Below, piece by piece: positions 1 to 8,326 of a stretch of 48,617 nucleotides of DNA (positions are counted from its first letter, which is position 1; each line of letters starts with the position of its first letter). The stretch is from positions 1 through 48,617 of the forward strand of contig JADLHW010000042.1 of the NCBI GenBank assembly GCA_020848615.1, given 5' to 3'. The stretch is from Thermoleophilia bacterium (GTDB lineage: Bacteria; Actinomycetota; Thermoleophilia; Miltoncostaeales; Miltoncostaeaceae). Below the pieces are notes generated by a model. The model had not been told where the DNA came from, did not search any database, and saw only the letters and a program-made list of their open reading frames with translations. Position numbers and translations under genes: made by a program.

Positions 1-36
1 CACGCCCTCCGCGTCGAACTCGACGTCGCGTCGCAT
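1..36 (-). CDS. N-terminal 12 codons of a gene running off the left edge, possibly an alpha/beta hydrolase
   Basis: On the minus strand an ATG at position 36 opens a frame reading MRRDVEFDAEGV up to the window edge. A purine-rich stretch with GACGAAGG lies directly before the ATG. The start resembles the N-terminus of alpha/beta hydrolases of the dienelactone hydrolase type, which often begin with a charged strand leading into a glycine turn. That assignment rests on 12 residues and is only a suggestion. The gene would be co-directional with the catabolic operon behind it, separated by about 200 bases in which I see no other gene. Confidence 0.35.
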   Translation of the reverse strand, partial: MRRDVEFDAEGV

Positions 37-242
37 CCTTCGTCCCCCCCGGGTCGTGTGTGCCGCGACCCTCCCAGGGCGGCGTTAGCGCGACGGGCCG
101 CCGGGCGGGTCCGGCCGTTAGGACCCGGCGCCGTTCTTCCGCGGCGCTCGGGATGTCACGGGTTCGTCCCGGGCGACCGGTGGGCCGGCCGGTGCGGACG
201 CGGAGACCCGCCACCCGTGCCGCCCCGGTGCCGGCCCAGCGG

Positions 243-1220
243 TCAGGCGCCGGCGGGGCCCCCGTCCGACGACGGCGCGCCGAGGGCGTCGTGGAGCGCG
301 GCCGCCGCCGCCGCGTCCTCGACACCGAGGCCCACCGACCGGAAGAACGCCCGTCCCCCCGGGCGCGCGGGCGCAGTGCCGGCCACAAGCTCGGCGAGGT
401 CGGCGACGATGCGGTCGGTGCTCCAGCCGGAGGCCGCCGCTGCGCGCAGTTCGCCCGCCGCCACCGGGGCGGCGCTGCGCGCGTCGCAGTAGACGGCCAT
501 GTGGGGAACGGCGCCGGCGTCGATCTCACACGCGGCGAGGCTCGATGTGACCGTCGATGTGACGAGTGCGTCGTCGCGGAGGTCGGCGAGCTCCACCACG
601 GGTGTCGATGAGGACGTGCAGAGCAGCACCACGTCCGCGTCGGCCACCGCCTCGGCGGCGGAGCCCGCGGCCCGCGCGTCGGGGGTGCACGCCGCGAGCT
701 CCGCGGTGCGGATCGGGTCGCCCGCGGCAAGACGAGCGGAGTACACGCGGATGTCGTCGAACGGCCGCAGGGGCGTGACGTAGCGCAGGTGGGCGCGGCC
801 GATCGGGCCGCAGCCGATGACGGCCAGGCACCGCGCATCGGCGGGGGCCAGGGCGTCGACGGCCAGCGCCGTGGTCGCGGCGGTCCGCTCCGTCGTCAGC
901 GCGAGCGCATCGCACAGAAGCACCGGCGCACCTGACTCGAGGGACACGAGGAGCGTCCACGCGGTCACGGCGGGCGATCTGCCGGGCAGGTAGGGCGACA
1001 CCTTCACGGCCATCAGGCCGCGGCGTTCCAGTGCTCCGGGGTACACGATGGCGTCGCCGCCGCCGGCGAATTCGATGACGGTCTGTGTCGACGCGGTCCC
1101 GGTGCCGGCGGCGAGCTCCAGGAACGCGTCGCGCACGGCGGCCATGACGTCGATGGCGGAGAGGCGCTCCCGCACCGCCTCGGCATCGAGGAACACAGGG
1201 GCAACGGACTTGCGCGTCAT
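243..1220 (-). CDS. Ornithine cyclodeaminase / mu-crystallin family protein
   Basis: 325 residues, the usual length for this NAD(P)-dependent family, which includes ornithine cyclodeaminase, alanine dehydrogenase and ketimine/pyrroline-2-carboxylate reductases. Visible are a substrate-site lysine in AVKVS (K73), the conserved LTTERTAA segment (108-115, R112), and a Rossmann nucleotide-binding loop GCGPIGRAH (136-144). The ATG at 1220 is preceded by GGAGG about ten bases upstream. It is the last gene of the tetR-hyuAB-ABC-BKACE-creatininase unit, 55 bases after the creatininase gene. In that setting it more likely reduces or deaminates an amino or imino acid made by the upstream enzymes than supplies proline. 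The exact substrate cannot be read from sequence. Confidence 0.85.
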   Translation of the reverse strand: MTRKSVAPVFLDAEAVRERLSAIDVMAAVRDAFLELAAGTGTASTQTVIEFAGGGDAIVYPGALERRGLMAVKVSPYLPGRSPAVTAWTLLVSLESGAPVLLCDALALTTERTAATTALAVDALAPADARCLAVIGCGPIGRAHLRYVTPLRPFDDIRVYSARLAAGDPIRTAELAACTPDARAAGSAAEAVADADVVLLCTSSSTPVVELADLRDDALVTSTVTSSLAACEIDAGAVPHMAVYCDARSAAPVAAGELRAAAASGWSTDRIVADLAELVAGTAPARPGGRAFFRSVGLGVEDAAAAAALHDALGAPSSDGGPAGA

Positions 1221-1275
1221 GCGGGGCGACCTCCATCGGGTGGTGTCAGCGTCCGGCCTCGGGCGGCGACCGGGG

Positions 1276-2100
1276 TCACGAGCCGGCCGTACGCGCGCGG
1301 ATCGCGCGCAGCCGTTCGTGGGGGGTGTCCTGTGCGAACGGCGGAACCTCGTCGACGAGCACTCGCAGCGCCGCGACGATGCCCTCGGTGCCGCGCTCCA
1401 GGATGTCGCGCCCCGCGTCCGCGGATGCGGACGTGGTCTCGCGCCCGACGACCCCTGACAGGCTCACGCGGTCGACGGCGTAGTCGAAGCCCAGCGCACG
1501 CTCCGGCTCGTCGACGGCCAGGTCCATGTGGACCAGATCCTCCCGGATGGCGAGGATGAGCGACGTCTCGCTCCAACCGGCGTGGATGTACTCGGGGGCG
1601 TCCGGGACGTCGCGGATCATGACGTCCTCGACCCCGCCGAGGGCCGGCCACATCACGACCTTCGTCAGGAACTCGGGGTGCTCGAGGGTGAAGGCCCGGG
1701 TGGCGACGGTGAGCGGCACGATGTTGCCGCCGTGGCCGCACAGCATGAGCATCCTGGTGAAGCCACTGTGGCGCACCCAGTGCAGGACGTCCTTGGCCAT
1801 CGCGATCAGCGTCTCGGACCGCAGCGAGATCGTCCCCGGGAACGAGCGCCCGTGGACGAGCGAGTCCCCGTAGAGCAGCGGCGGGAGCACCGGCACGCCG
1901 GTCAGGGTCGACGCGCGCGCCGCCGCCTCCTGGGCGTGGAGCGTGTCGGTGGTGACCGGCAGGTGGGGGCCGTGCTGCTCGACGGAGCCGCAGGGCCACA
2001 TGACCAGTCCCACCTCCTCGCCGAGCCGCAGGATCTCCGGCCAGGTCAGCTCCCCCCACAGCACGGGCCGTCCATTGGTCGTCGGTGCAAGCGCGGTCAT
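1276..2100 (-). CDS. Creatininase-family amidohydrolase
   Basis: 274 residues, typical of the creatininase family of binuclear metal amidohydrolases (creatinine amidohydrolase, FAPy deformylase ArfB, MftE). The first metal motif is GSVEQHGPHLPVTTD (38-52) with E41, H43 and D52. The second is CGHGGN (121-126) with H123. The third is HAGWSETS (173-180) with E178. All expected metal ligands are present, so it is probably active. It lies 40 bases after the BKACE gene and 55 before the cyclodeaminase-family gene. AAAGGA lies about 12 bases before the ATG. The family opens or cleaves cyclic or N-formyl amides, which fits a role beside HyuAB. True creatininase activity is possible but not shown. Confidence 0.88.
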   Translation of the reverse strand: MTALAPTTNGRPVLWGELTWPEILRLGEEVGLVMWPCGSVEQHGPHLPVTTDTLHAQEAAARASTLTGVPVLPPLLYGDSLVHGRSFPGTISLRSETLIAMAKDVLHWVRHSGFTRMLMLCGHGGNIVPLTVATRAFTLEHPEFLTKVVMWPALGGVEDVMIRDVPDAPEYIHAGWSETSLILAIREDLVHMDLAVDEPERALGFDYAVDRVSLSGVVGRETTSASADAGRDILERGTEGIVAALRVLVDEVPPFAQDTPHERLRAIRARTAGS

Positions 2101-2140
2101 CGCGGGTCGTGTCCTTTCGTGTGGTGTCGTGCGTGGCGGC

Positions 2141-2962
2141 TCACCGGGTGAGTCCGACGATCCTGCGGGCCTCCGCCGGGGTGGCGACGGGCCGCTCCAG
2201 CTCGGTGGCGATCCTCACGACGCGTTCCACCAGCTCGGCGTTCGTGGTGGCCCGCTGCCCCGCGCGATACCAGGGCTCGTCCTCGATGCCCGTGCGGACG
2301 TGCCCGCCCATCGCGATCGCCACCGCCGCGAGCGGAGGCCCGGTCAGGTCGACGCCCGCGGTGCTCCACACCGAACCGGGCGGCACCTGGCGGATCATGT
2401 GCATGAGCGTCTCGGGCGTCGCGGGCGCGCACCCCGGGACGCCCAGGCCAAAGATGTAGTTCACCGGGCGGGGGATCAGGCCCTCGTCGGCGAGCTGCTC
2501 GCAGGTGCCGATCATGCCCTCGTGGAACACCTCGCACTGCGGGACTGTGCCGACCTCACGCATGCGCGCGGCCATCTCGCGCAGGTACGGCATGGGGCCC
2601 CAGACGAGGTCGTCGTAGTTGCCCAGGTGGATGGTCCCGGCATCGAAGCCCGCCATCTCCGGCGCGAGATCGAGGACCGTGATGCGGTCCTCCTGGCGTA
2701 TGTCCCCGCCGGGATCGGTCGACAGGTTGACGATGACGTCGCAACGCTCGCGGACGCCGTCCATCACCTGGCGGTACAGGTCGAGATCGATACACGACTT
2801 GCCGGCTGCGTCCCGGACGTGGAGGTGGACGACGCTCGCCCCCGCCTTCCAGGCGCCGTACGCGGACTCGATGATTTCCCGCGGTGTGACCGGCAGGTAC
2901 GGGTTGGTCGCCTTCTGCTGACCCCCGCCGGTGATCCCTACGGTGATGACGAGCTTGTCCAT
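2141..2962 (-). CDS. BKACE-family beta-keto acid cleavage enzyme (3-keto-5-aminohexanoate cleavage enzyme-like, DUF849)
   Basis: 273 residues, matching the BKACE/Kce family. These zinc enzymes react a beta-keto acid with acetyl-CoA to give acetoacetate and a new CoA thioester. Diagnostic features are an N-terminal strand into TGGG (11-14), NPYLPVTPREI (20-30), the zinc motif HLH (H46, H48) followed by VRD, and GGHVRTGIED (219-228) near the C-terminus with H221 and E227. The ATG at 2962 overlaps the stop of the upstream ATPase gene by one base (TGATG), so translation is probably coupled. That overlap fixes the start; the same frame reads on upstream but only antiparallel to other genes. The partner substrate is likely a keto acid derived from the imported compound. 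Confidence 0.88.
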   Translation of the reverse strand: MDKLVITVGITGGGQQKATNPYLPVTPREIIESAYGAWKAGASVVHLHVRDAAGKSCIDLDLYRQVMDGVRERCDVIVNLSTDPGGDIRQEDRITVLDLAPEMAGFDAGTIHLGNYDDLVWGPMPYLREMAARMREVGTVPQCEVFHEGMIGTCEQLADEGLIPRPVNYIFGLGVPGCAPATPETLMHMIRQVPPGSVWSTAGVDLTGPPLAAVAIAMGGHVRTGIEDEPWYRAGQRATTNAELVERVVRIATELERPVATPAEARRIVGLTR

Positions 2963-3927
2963 CAGGTTCTGCCCCCGTGTTGGGTCTGCGTGCGCTGGAC
3001 GGGGGCCGCGGCCGGCAAGTGCGGGTGCACGCACTCCGCCCACCGGCCCCCCGGGAGATGCGGGTCGTGGCTGCGCACCGCGATGCAGTCGTCGGCGCGT
3101 CGCGGGCACCGTGGGGCGAACCGGCACGGGTGGTCCGCCACCCCGGGGTCGTGGGCGGTGCGTGCCTCGCCTCCGGACATCCCCGGGATCGAGCCCACCA
3201 GGAGGCGGGTGTAGGGGTGCGCCGGTGAGCGGAACATCTCGTGGGTGGGAGCCCGCTCGACGATCCGGCCGGCGTACATCACCGCCGCGTCCTCGGTGAG
3301 GTGCCGCACGACGGCGAGATCGTGGGAGATGAGCACGATCGCGAGGCCGCGTTCCTCGCGCAGCGCCACCAGCAGGTTGAGGATCTGCGCCTGCACGGAG
3401 ACGTCGAGGGCCGAGGTGGGCTCGTCCGCGATGAGGACGTCCGGGGCGCACGCCAGTGCGCGGGCGATGCCGACGCGCTGGCACTGGCCGCCGCTCAGCC
3501 CGCGCGGCCGGCGTCCCATCGCGTCGGCCGTGAGGCCCATGTCGGCCAACAGCTGCGACGCGCGCTCGCGCGCCTCGGCGCGTGTCGGACGGTCCCAGAA
3601 CCGGATCACCTCGGCCACCGCGTCGCGTGCGCTCAGCCAGGGGTTCAGCGCCCCGTACGGGTCCTGGAAGATCATCTGCACCCTGCGGCGCAGCTGGTCG
3701 CGGCGGTCCACGGCCGTCCACGGGCGGCCGCCGACGGCGATCTCGCCGGATGTGGGCGGCAGCACTCCCGCGAGCATCCGCGCCAGCGTGGACTTCCCGC
3801 TGCCGCTCTCGCCGACGATGCCGACGCCGGCGCCGGGTGCGACCGCCAGGTCGAGTCCGTCGACGGCCGGCGGGCCGTCGACGCCGAACCGCTTGGTGAC
3901 CGCGCGGGCCTCCAGGATGGCGGTCAA
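2962..3927 (-). CDS. ABC transporter ATP-binding protein, oligopeptide/dipeptide (DppF/OppF-like)
   Basis: 321 residues. Walker A GESGSGKS (39-46), Q-loop FQDP near 87, signature LSGGQ (144-148), Walker B VLIADE (164-169) followed by PTSALD, and the switch histidine in LISHDL. A cysteine-containing C-terminal tail (CRFAPRCPRRADDC) is the oligo_HPY extension of peptide-type ATPases. The start is taken as TTG at 3927, overlapping the stop of the previous gene in TTGA, because the other junctions in this operon use the same 1-4 base overlaps and no ATG or GTG is well placed. It forms the second nucleotide-binding subunit of the importer encoded by the genes from 3924 to 8326. Confidence 0.9.
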   Translation of the reverse strand: MTAILEARAVTKRFGVDGPPAVDGLDLAVAPGAGVGIVGESGSGKSTLARMLAGVLPPTSGEIAVGGRPWTAVDRRDQLRRRVQMIFQDPYGALNPWLSARDAVAEVIRFWDRPTRAEARERASQLLADMGLTADAMGRRPRGLSGGQCQRVGIARALACAPDVLIADEPTSALDVSVQAQILNLLVALREERGLAIVLISHDLAVVRHLTEDAAVMYAGRIVERAPTHEMFRSPAHPYTRLLVGSIPGMSGGEARTAHDPGVADHPCRFAPRCPRRADDCIAVRSHDPHLPGGRWAECVHPHLPAAAPVQRTQTQHGGRT

Positions 3928-4883
3928 CGGACCACCTCGCGGACCCTGCGGCAGGCGACGACGTGCCCGGCGGACACCGGTTCGAGCGCCAGCGTCCCGC
4001 CCAGGCACAGCCCGTCGGCGTGAGAGCACCGCGGCGCGAACGCGCATCCGTCGTGCGGGGTGCCCGCCTCGGGCGGCGCACCGGGGATCGATGCCAGCGG
4101 TCCGCCGTCGGTCAGCAGCGGCTGGGCGGCGATGAGCGCGCGGGTGTACGGGTGCGACGGCGCGGTGCAGAGCGTTCCGGCCGGTCCCGCCTCCACCGTC
4201 GCGCCGGCGTAGAGCACGGCCATGGTCTCGCACGAGGACTCCACCACCGCGAGGTCGTGGGTGACGAGCACCAGTGCCATGTCGAGCTGCCGCCGGAGGT
4301 TGCCAAGGAGCTCGAGGATCGTCCGCTGCACCGTGACGTCCAGCGCGGTCGTGACCTCGTCGGCGATCAGCAGCCGCGGCCGGCCCGCCAGGGCCAGCGC
4401 GATCATCACCCGCTGACGCATCCCGCCCGACAGCTCGTGGGGGTGGCGGCGGACGATGCGGTCCGCCCGGGGCAGCTCGACGGCTTCGAGCAGCTCGAGG
4501 CTCCGCGCCCGGGCGTCAGCGCCGGGGTCGAGCACCCGCACGGTCTCCTCGATCTGCCGGCCGATCCGCATGACCGGGTCGAGGGAGCTCATGGACGTCT
4601 GCGGCACGAAGCCGATCTGGCGCCCCCGGATGGCGCGCCAGCCGTCGCGCGACAGCGCCGTCAACTCCCGCCCCGCGAACGTGGCGGTGCCCGCGACGAC
4701 CGCGCCGCCGATGCGTCCCAGCAATCCGAGCGCGGCGCGACAGGTCATGCTCTTGCCCGAGCCGGTCTCGCCGACGATGCCGAGGCTCCCGCCGACGTCC
4801 ACCGCGATCGAGACGTCGTGGAGCACGCGGCGGCCGGCCACCTCGACCGACAGGTGCCGGACGTCCAGGAGCGGCCCGGTCAC
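3924..4883 (-). CDS. ABC transporter ATP-binding protein, oligopeptide/dipeptide (DppD/OppD-like)
   Basis: 319 residues. Walker A GETGSGKS (38-45), Q-loop region VPQTSMSSLDP (93-103), signature LSGGM (151-155), Walker B LLIADE (171-176), H-loop VTHDL, and a C-terminal oligo_HPY tail with cysteines. Walker B is followed by VTTALD where most members have PTSALD; this change lies outside the catalytic residues. The GTG start at 4883 shares GTGA with the stop of the permease gene. It should pair with the next ATPase to drive a peptide-type ABC importer at the cytoplasmic membrane. Confidence 0.9.
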   Translation of the reverse strand: MTGPLLDVRHLSVEVAGRRVLHDVSIAVDVGGSLGIVGETGSGKSMTCRAALGLLGRIGGAVVAGTATFAGRELTALSRDGWRAIRGRQIGFVPQTSMSSLDPVMRIGRQIEETVRVLDPGADARARSLELLEAVELPRADRIVRRHPHELSGGMRQRVMIALALAGRPRLLIADEVTTALDVTVQRTILELLGNLRRQLDMALVLVTHDLAVVESSCETMAVLYAGATVEAGPAGTLCTAPSHPYTRALIAAQPLLTDGGPLASIPGAPPEAGTPHDGCAFAPRCSHADGLCLGGTLALEPVSAGHVVACRRVREVVR

Positions 4884-5737
4884 CGCTCCACCTTCAGGAG
4901 GGCGTCGGCGATGAGCGTGACGGCGAGGCCGGTGACCGCCAGGACGAGCCCGGGGAAGGTCGTGATCCACCACGACGTCCCGAGGACCGCGCGCCCCTCG
5001 TACATGATGCTCCCCCACTCGGCGGTCGGGGCCTGCACGCCGGTGCCCAGGAAGGCGAGCGACGCCGTCGCGATCACGACGATGACGACGTCGGCGACCG
5101 CGTACGACGCGGTGATCCGGACGACGCCCGGCAGCAGATGGCGCCCCACGATCCGCGACTGGGGGTAGCCGAGCATCCGGCCGGCAGCCACGTGGTCGCT
5201 GCCGCGCAGGCTCATGGTCTCAGCGCGGGCCAGGCGTGCGTAGATCGACCAGTTGACCAGCAGCGACGCGATGACGATCGCCGGCGCCCCGGGTGGCAGG
5301 AACCAGAAGCTGCGCGTGCGTCCCACGACCACGATCAGCGCGAGCACGAGGATCACGAACGGGAAGGCCACGAGCGCATCGACGAAGCGCATCAGGAGGG
5401 CGTCCAGCCAGCGTCGGGGGGTGGCTCCGCTGACGATGCCCACCACGGTCCCCACCGCCAGGGAGACGCCGACCACGATCGCGGCGATGACGAGATCCAG
5501 CCGGCCGCCCACCCAGACGCGGACGAATACGTCGCGGCCGAGCGCGTCCGTGCCGAAGGGGTACTCGGCCGACGGCGCGGAGAACGGCACCGCGACGATC
5601 TCGTTCGGCCCGTGTGGGGACAGCAGGGGCGCGAGGACGCACAGGAGGACGACCGCCGACAGGACCCCGGTGCCCCACCAGAGGCTCGCGCCCCGGCGAC
5701 GCCCCCGGTCGAGGCGGGTCCGGAGGGCGACGGTCAC
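4880..5737 (-). CDS. ABC transporter permease, DppC/OppC-like
   Basis: 285 residues with an N-terminal membrane segment (about 20-42), a periplasmic loop containing the FGTDALGRDVFVRV motif typical of DppC-type permeases, and five further hydrophobic segments. The EAA-type coupling loop reads AAGRMLGYPQSRIVGRHLLPG. GTG at 5737 overlaps the stop of the first permease gene in GTGA. It forms the transmembrane channel together with the protein encoded at 5734-6747. Confidence 0.9.
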   Translation of the reverse strand: MTVALRTRLDRGRRRGASLWWGTGVLSAVVLLCVLAPLLSPHGPNEIVAVPFSAPSAEYPFGTDALGRDVFVRVWVGGRLDLVIAAIVVGVSLAVGTVVGIVSGATPRRWLDALLMRFVDALVAFPFVILVLALIVVVGRTRSFWFLPPGAPAIVIASLLVNWSIYARLARAETMSLRGSDHVAAGRMLGYPQSRIVGRHLLPGVVRITASYAVADVVIVVIATASLAFLGTGVQAPTAEWGSIMYEGRAVLGTSWWITTFPGLVLAVTGLAVTLIADALLKVER

Positions 5738-6747
5738 GCCCGCGTCGTCCGGGGATCGACCGCGGCGACGAGCAGGTCGGCGGCGAGATTGGCGGCGACG
5801 ACGAGGAGCGCGGAGACCAGCGCGATGCCCTGGATCACCGGGTAGTCACGGGCGTTGACGGCGGTCACCAGTTCCTGACCAATGCCAGGGATGCCGAAGA
5901 CCGCCTCCACGACGACCGCCCCCGCGATCATCGCGCCCGCGTTGTAACCGACGAGCGTGACGACCGGCAGCAGGCTGTTCGGCAGGACGTGGCGGAACAT
6001 GATCCGGGCGCGCGACAGGCCCCGCGTCTCGGACGCCTCCGCCCAGGGCTGGGCCAGCGCGTCGTTGGCCGCCTGCCTGGTCGTCCGGGCGACCAGCGGG
6101 ATCAGGTACCCGGCGAGCGCGAGGCTCGGCAACACCAGGTACTCCAGGTTGTCCGGCCAGGTGCCCGGCCAACCGCCCGCCGGCAGCCATGCGAGGTTGA
6201 GGCCGGCGACCAGGATCAGGATGAGCCCGAGGAAGAACGGCGGCACCGCCAGCAGCACGGTCAGGCCGGCGCGGACGGTGACGTCCGGCCAGCCGTGCCG
6301 AGTCGCCGCCAGGAGCCCGAGCGCCACGCCGACGACCAGCGAGATGACGATCGACGCGAACACGAGGTACAGCGTGATCGTCAGCGTCTCTCCGACGATC
6401 GTCGTCACCGGGCGGCCCTGCTGCACGAGCGACCGCCCCAGGTCGGCCCGCCCGAGATCCTGGACGTAGGCCGAGAACTGCTCCGGCATGGTGCGGTCGA
6501 GGTGGAGCTGCTCGCGCAGCTCGGCCTTCGTCTCCGGGCTGGCGCGCGGACCGGCGATCGTCGTCACCGCGTCGCCCGGGACGGCCCGGATCAGCAGGAA
6601 CGTGACGACGACGACGAACGCGGCGACGGCGAGCGCCCGTCCAAGGGGCCGCAACCACCGGGCGGCCGTGCGCAGCCCGGATCCCGACGGCCGGCGCGGC
6701 GCGCCGCCGGCGGTCTGCGGCGCGTCGCCGAGCGCCCTCGTCGTCAT
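5734..6747 (-). CDS. ABC transporter permease, DppB/OppB-like
   Basis: 337 residues. After a cytoplasmic N-terminus of about 35 residues there is a first membrane helix ending in FLLIRAVPGDAV, the usual DppB pattern. A loop with LGRADLGRSL and five more hydrophobic segments follow. The coupling loop contains TRGLSRARIMFRHVLPNSLLPV. The ATG at 6747 is 28 bases after the solute-binding protein gene, with GAGGAC directly upstream as ribosome binding site. This is one of three non-overlapping junctions in the operon, which would allow a separate translation level for the binding protein. Confidence 0.92.
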   Translation of the reverse strand: MTTRALGDAPQTAGGAPRRPSGSGLRTAARWLRPLGRALAVAAFVVVVTFLLIRAVPGDAVTTIAGPRASPETKAELREQLHLDRTMPEQFSAYVQDLGRADLGRSLVQQGRPVTTIVGETLTITLYLVFASIVISLVVGVALGLLAATRHGWPDVTVRAGLTVLLAVPPFFLGLILILVAGLNLAWLPAGGWPGTWPDNLEYLVLPSLALAGYLIPLVARTTRQAANDALAQPWAEASETRGLSRARIMFRHVLPNSLLPVVTLVGYNAGAMIAGAVVVEAVFGIPGIGQELVTAVNARDYPVIQGIALVSALLVVAANLAADLLVAAVDPRTTRA

Positions 6748-6775
6748 CGTCCTCGCGCCCCCCGTCCCCGCCGGT

Positions 6776-8326
6776 CTAGCGGACGTCGCCGTCTTCGCGG
6801 ACCACGCCCACCAGCGAGCTGGGCAGCACCGCGACCACCGAGGCCGGCAGGCGGGCGGCGGACACCTGGCCGCGGTCCGTCAGCGGGGTCCACGGCATGT
6901 GCTCGGTCAGCAGGTCCGATACCGCCGCCAGGGCCGCCGGCCGCGCGTCGCCCGTGGCCTCGTTGGCCCTCGCGACGACCCGGTCGACGCCCGGGAGGCC
7001 GAACCGGCTGAAGTTGGTCGCGCTGCCCTCCAGCAGGCCGTAGGTGGTGATGCCGTCGGGGATGTCCGCGAAGTCGAACAGCGGGGCCAGCCCCAGTTGC
7101 AGGCCGTCCCCGCCGAGGGCCGTGTAGTAGGTCGCGGCGTCGACGTTGTTGAGCTGCACGTCGATTCCGATGTCCTTGAGGTTCGCCTGGACGATCGGGG
7201 CCTCGAGCTGCTGCTCGGGGTACGTCTCGGAGCTGTAGGTGAGGTCGAGCTTGCAGCCCGAGGCGCAGGCGGTGCCGGCCAGCGACGCCTTCGCGCCCTC
7301 CACGTCCCGCGCCGTCGACCACGATGCGTCGTGGCCGGACATCGTGGACGGCCACAGGCCGGCGAGCGGCTTGACCGCACCGGTCCAGACCGTCTGGCTC
7401 AGCTGGCTGCGGTCGATGGCCGCTGCGATGGCCTTGCGCACCCTCACGTCGTCCAGCGGCGCCGCGGTGGTGCGCATCGTCAGCGTCTGCAGGCCGTAGA
7501 GGGGGGTCACGGCCCTGATCGCGGGCGCGGTGATCTGGGACGCCAGGTTCGGCGGCAGCGTGTAGGCGATGTCGATCTGCCCCGACTGGACCTGCGCCAG
7601 CTGGGAGTTGGCGTCGGGCACGGTCTCGAGCGTGACCGAGGCCGTCACCGGCTTCGACCCGGGGTACGCGGGGTTGGCCGACAGCTTCACCGTGTTGGAG
7701 CCGCCCCAGGAGTCCAGCACGTACGGGCCGGCCGAGACGGGGGCCTCGTAGAACGACTTCTTGCCGACGGAGCCCGCCGGGAAGATGGTGAACTGCGGGT
7801 AGGTGAGCACCTGCTCGAGCGACGGGTACGGCCGCGTGAGTCGCAGCGTCACGGTCGTGTCGTCGGGCGCCTCGACCGCCCTGATCGGTTGCCAGAGGGT
7901 GGGGTTGACGTTCGCCTTGTCGTTGCGGTTGCGGTCGAACGTGGCCTTGACATCGGCCGAGCTCAGCGGCGTGCCGTCCGAGAAGGCCAGCCCGGGCTTC
8001 AGCGTGATCGTCCACGTGAGGCCGTCGTCGGAGGGCTCGGCGGACTCCGCCAGCCCGGGGGCCGAGCCGTCGGCGGTGGCCTCGAGCAGCGTCGCTCCGA
8101 TGAGGTGCAGCGTGACGTTTCCGGTGGGGTCGAGGATCAGGTCCGGGTCCAGCGTCTGCAGCTTGGAGCCGAACGCGATCGTCAGCGAGGTGGGCGCGGC
8201 GGCCTGCGCGCCTTCCCCGCCGGTCGCGGTCGTGTCGTCATCGCCGCCGCAGGCGCCGCCGGCGACCGTCAGGCCGGCGAGGACGGCGAAGGCTCCGGCG
8301 GTCTTCCGTGCTCGTGCACCGAACAT
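6776..8326 (-). CDS. Extracellular solute-binding lipoprotein, family 5 (peptide/opine type)
   Basis: 516 residues, typical of SBP_bac_5 proteins. The N-terminus MFGARARK plus a hydrophobic stretch and a cysteine near residue 26 followed by GGDDDTT gives a lipoprotein signal, although the lipobox lacks the usual leucine at -3. The mature part shows the family pattern: the ligand-cradle start near LTIAFGSKLQTLDPD, a WTITLKPGLAFSDGTPLSSADV segment, and a C-terminal half with YPEQQLEAPIVQANLKDIGIDVQLN. GAGGAG lies eight bases before the ATG, which overlaps the hyuB stop as TGATG. It is the substrate-capture subunit of the importer. Ligand identity is unknown; the family binds peptides, opines, nickel and other small molecules. 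Confidence 0.92.
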   Translation of the reverse strand: MFGARARKTAGAFAVLAGLTVAGGACGGDDDTTATGGEGAQAAAPTSLTIAFGSKLQTLDPDLILDPTGNVTLHLIGATLLEATADGSAPGLAESAEPSDDGLTWTITLKPGLAFSDGTPLSSADVKATFDRNRNDKANVNPTLWQPIRAVEAPDDTTVTLRLTRPYPSLEQVLTYPQFTIFPAGSVGKKSFYEAPVSAGPYVLDSWGGSNTVKLSANPAYPGSKPVTASVTLETVPDANSQLAQVQSGQIDIAYTLPPNLASQITAPAIRAVTPLYGLQTLTMRTTAAPLDDVRVRKAIAAAIDRSQLSQTVWTGAVKPLAGLWPSTMSGHDASWSTARDVEGAKASLAGTACASGCKLDLTYSSETYPEQQLEAPIVQANLKDIGIDVQLNNVDAATYYTALGGDGLQLGLAPLFDFADIPDGITTYGLLEGSATNFSRFGLPGVDRVVARANEATGDARPAALAAVSDLLTEHMPWTPLTDRGQVSAARLPASVVAVLPSSLVGVVREDGDVR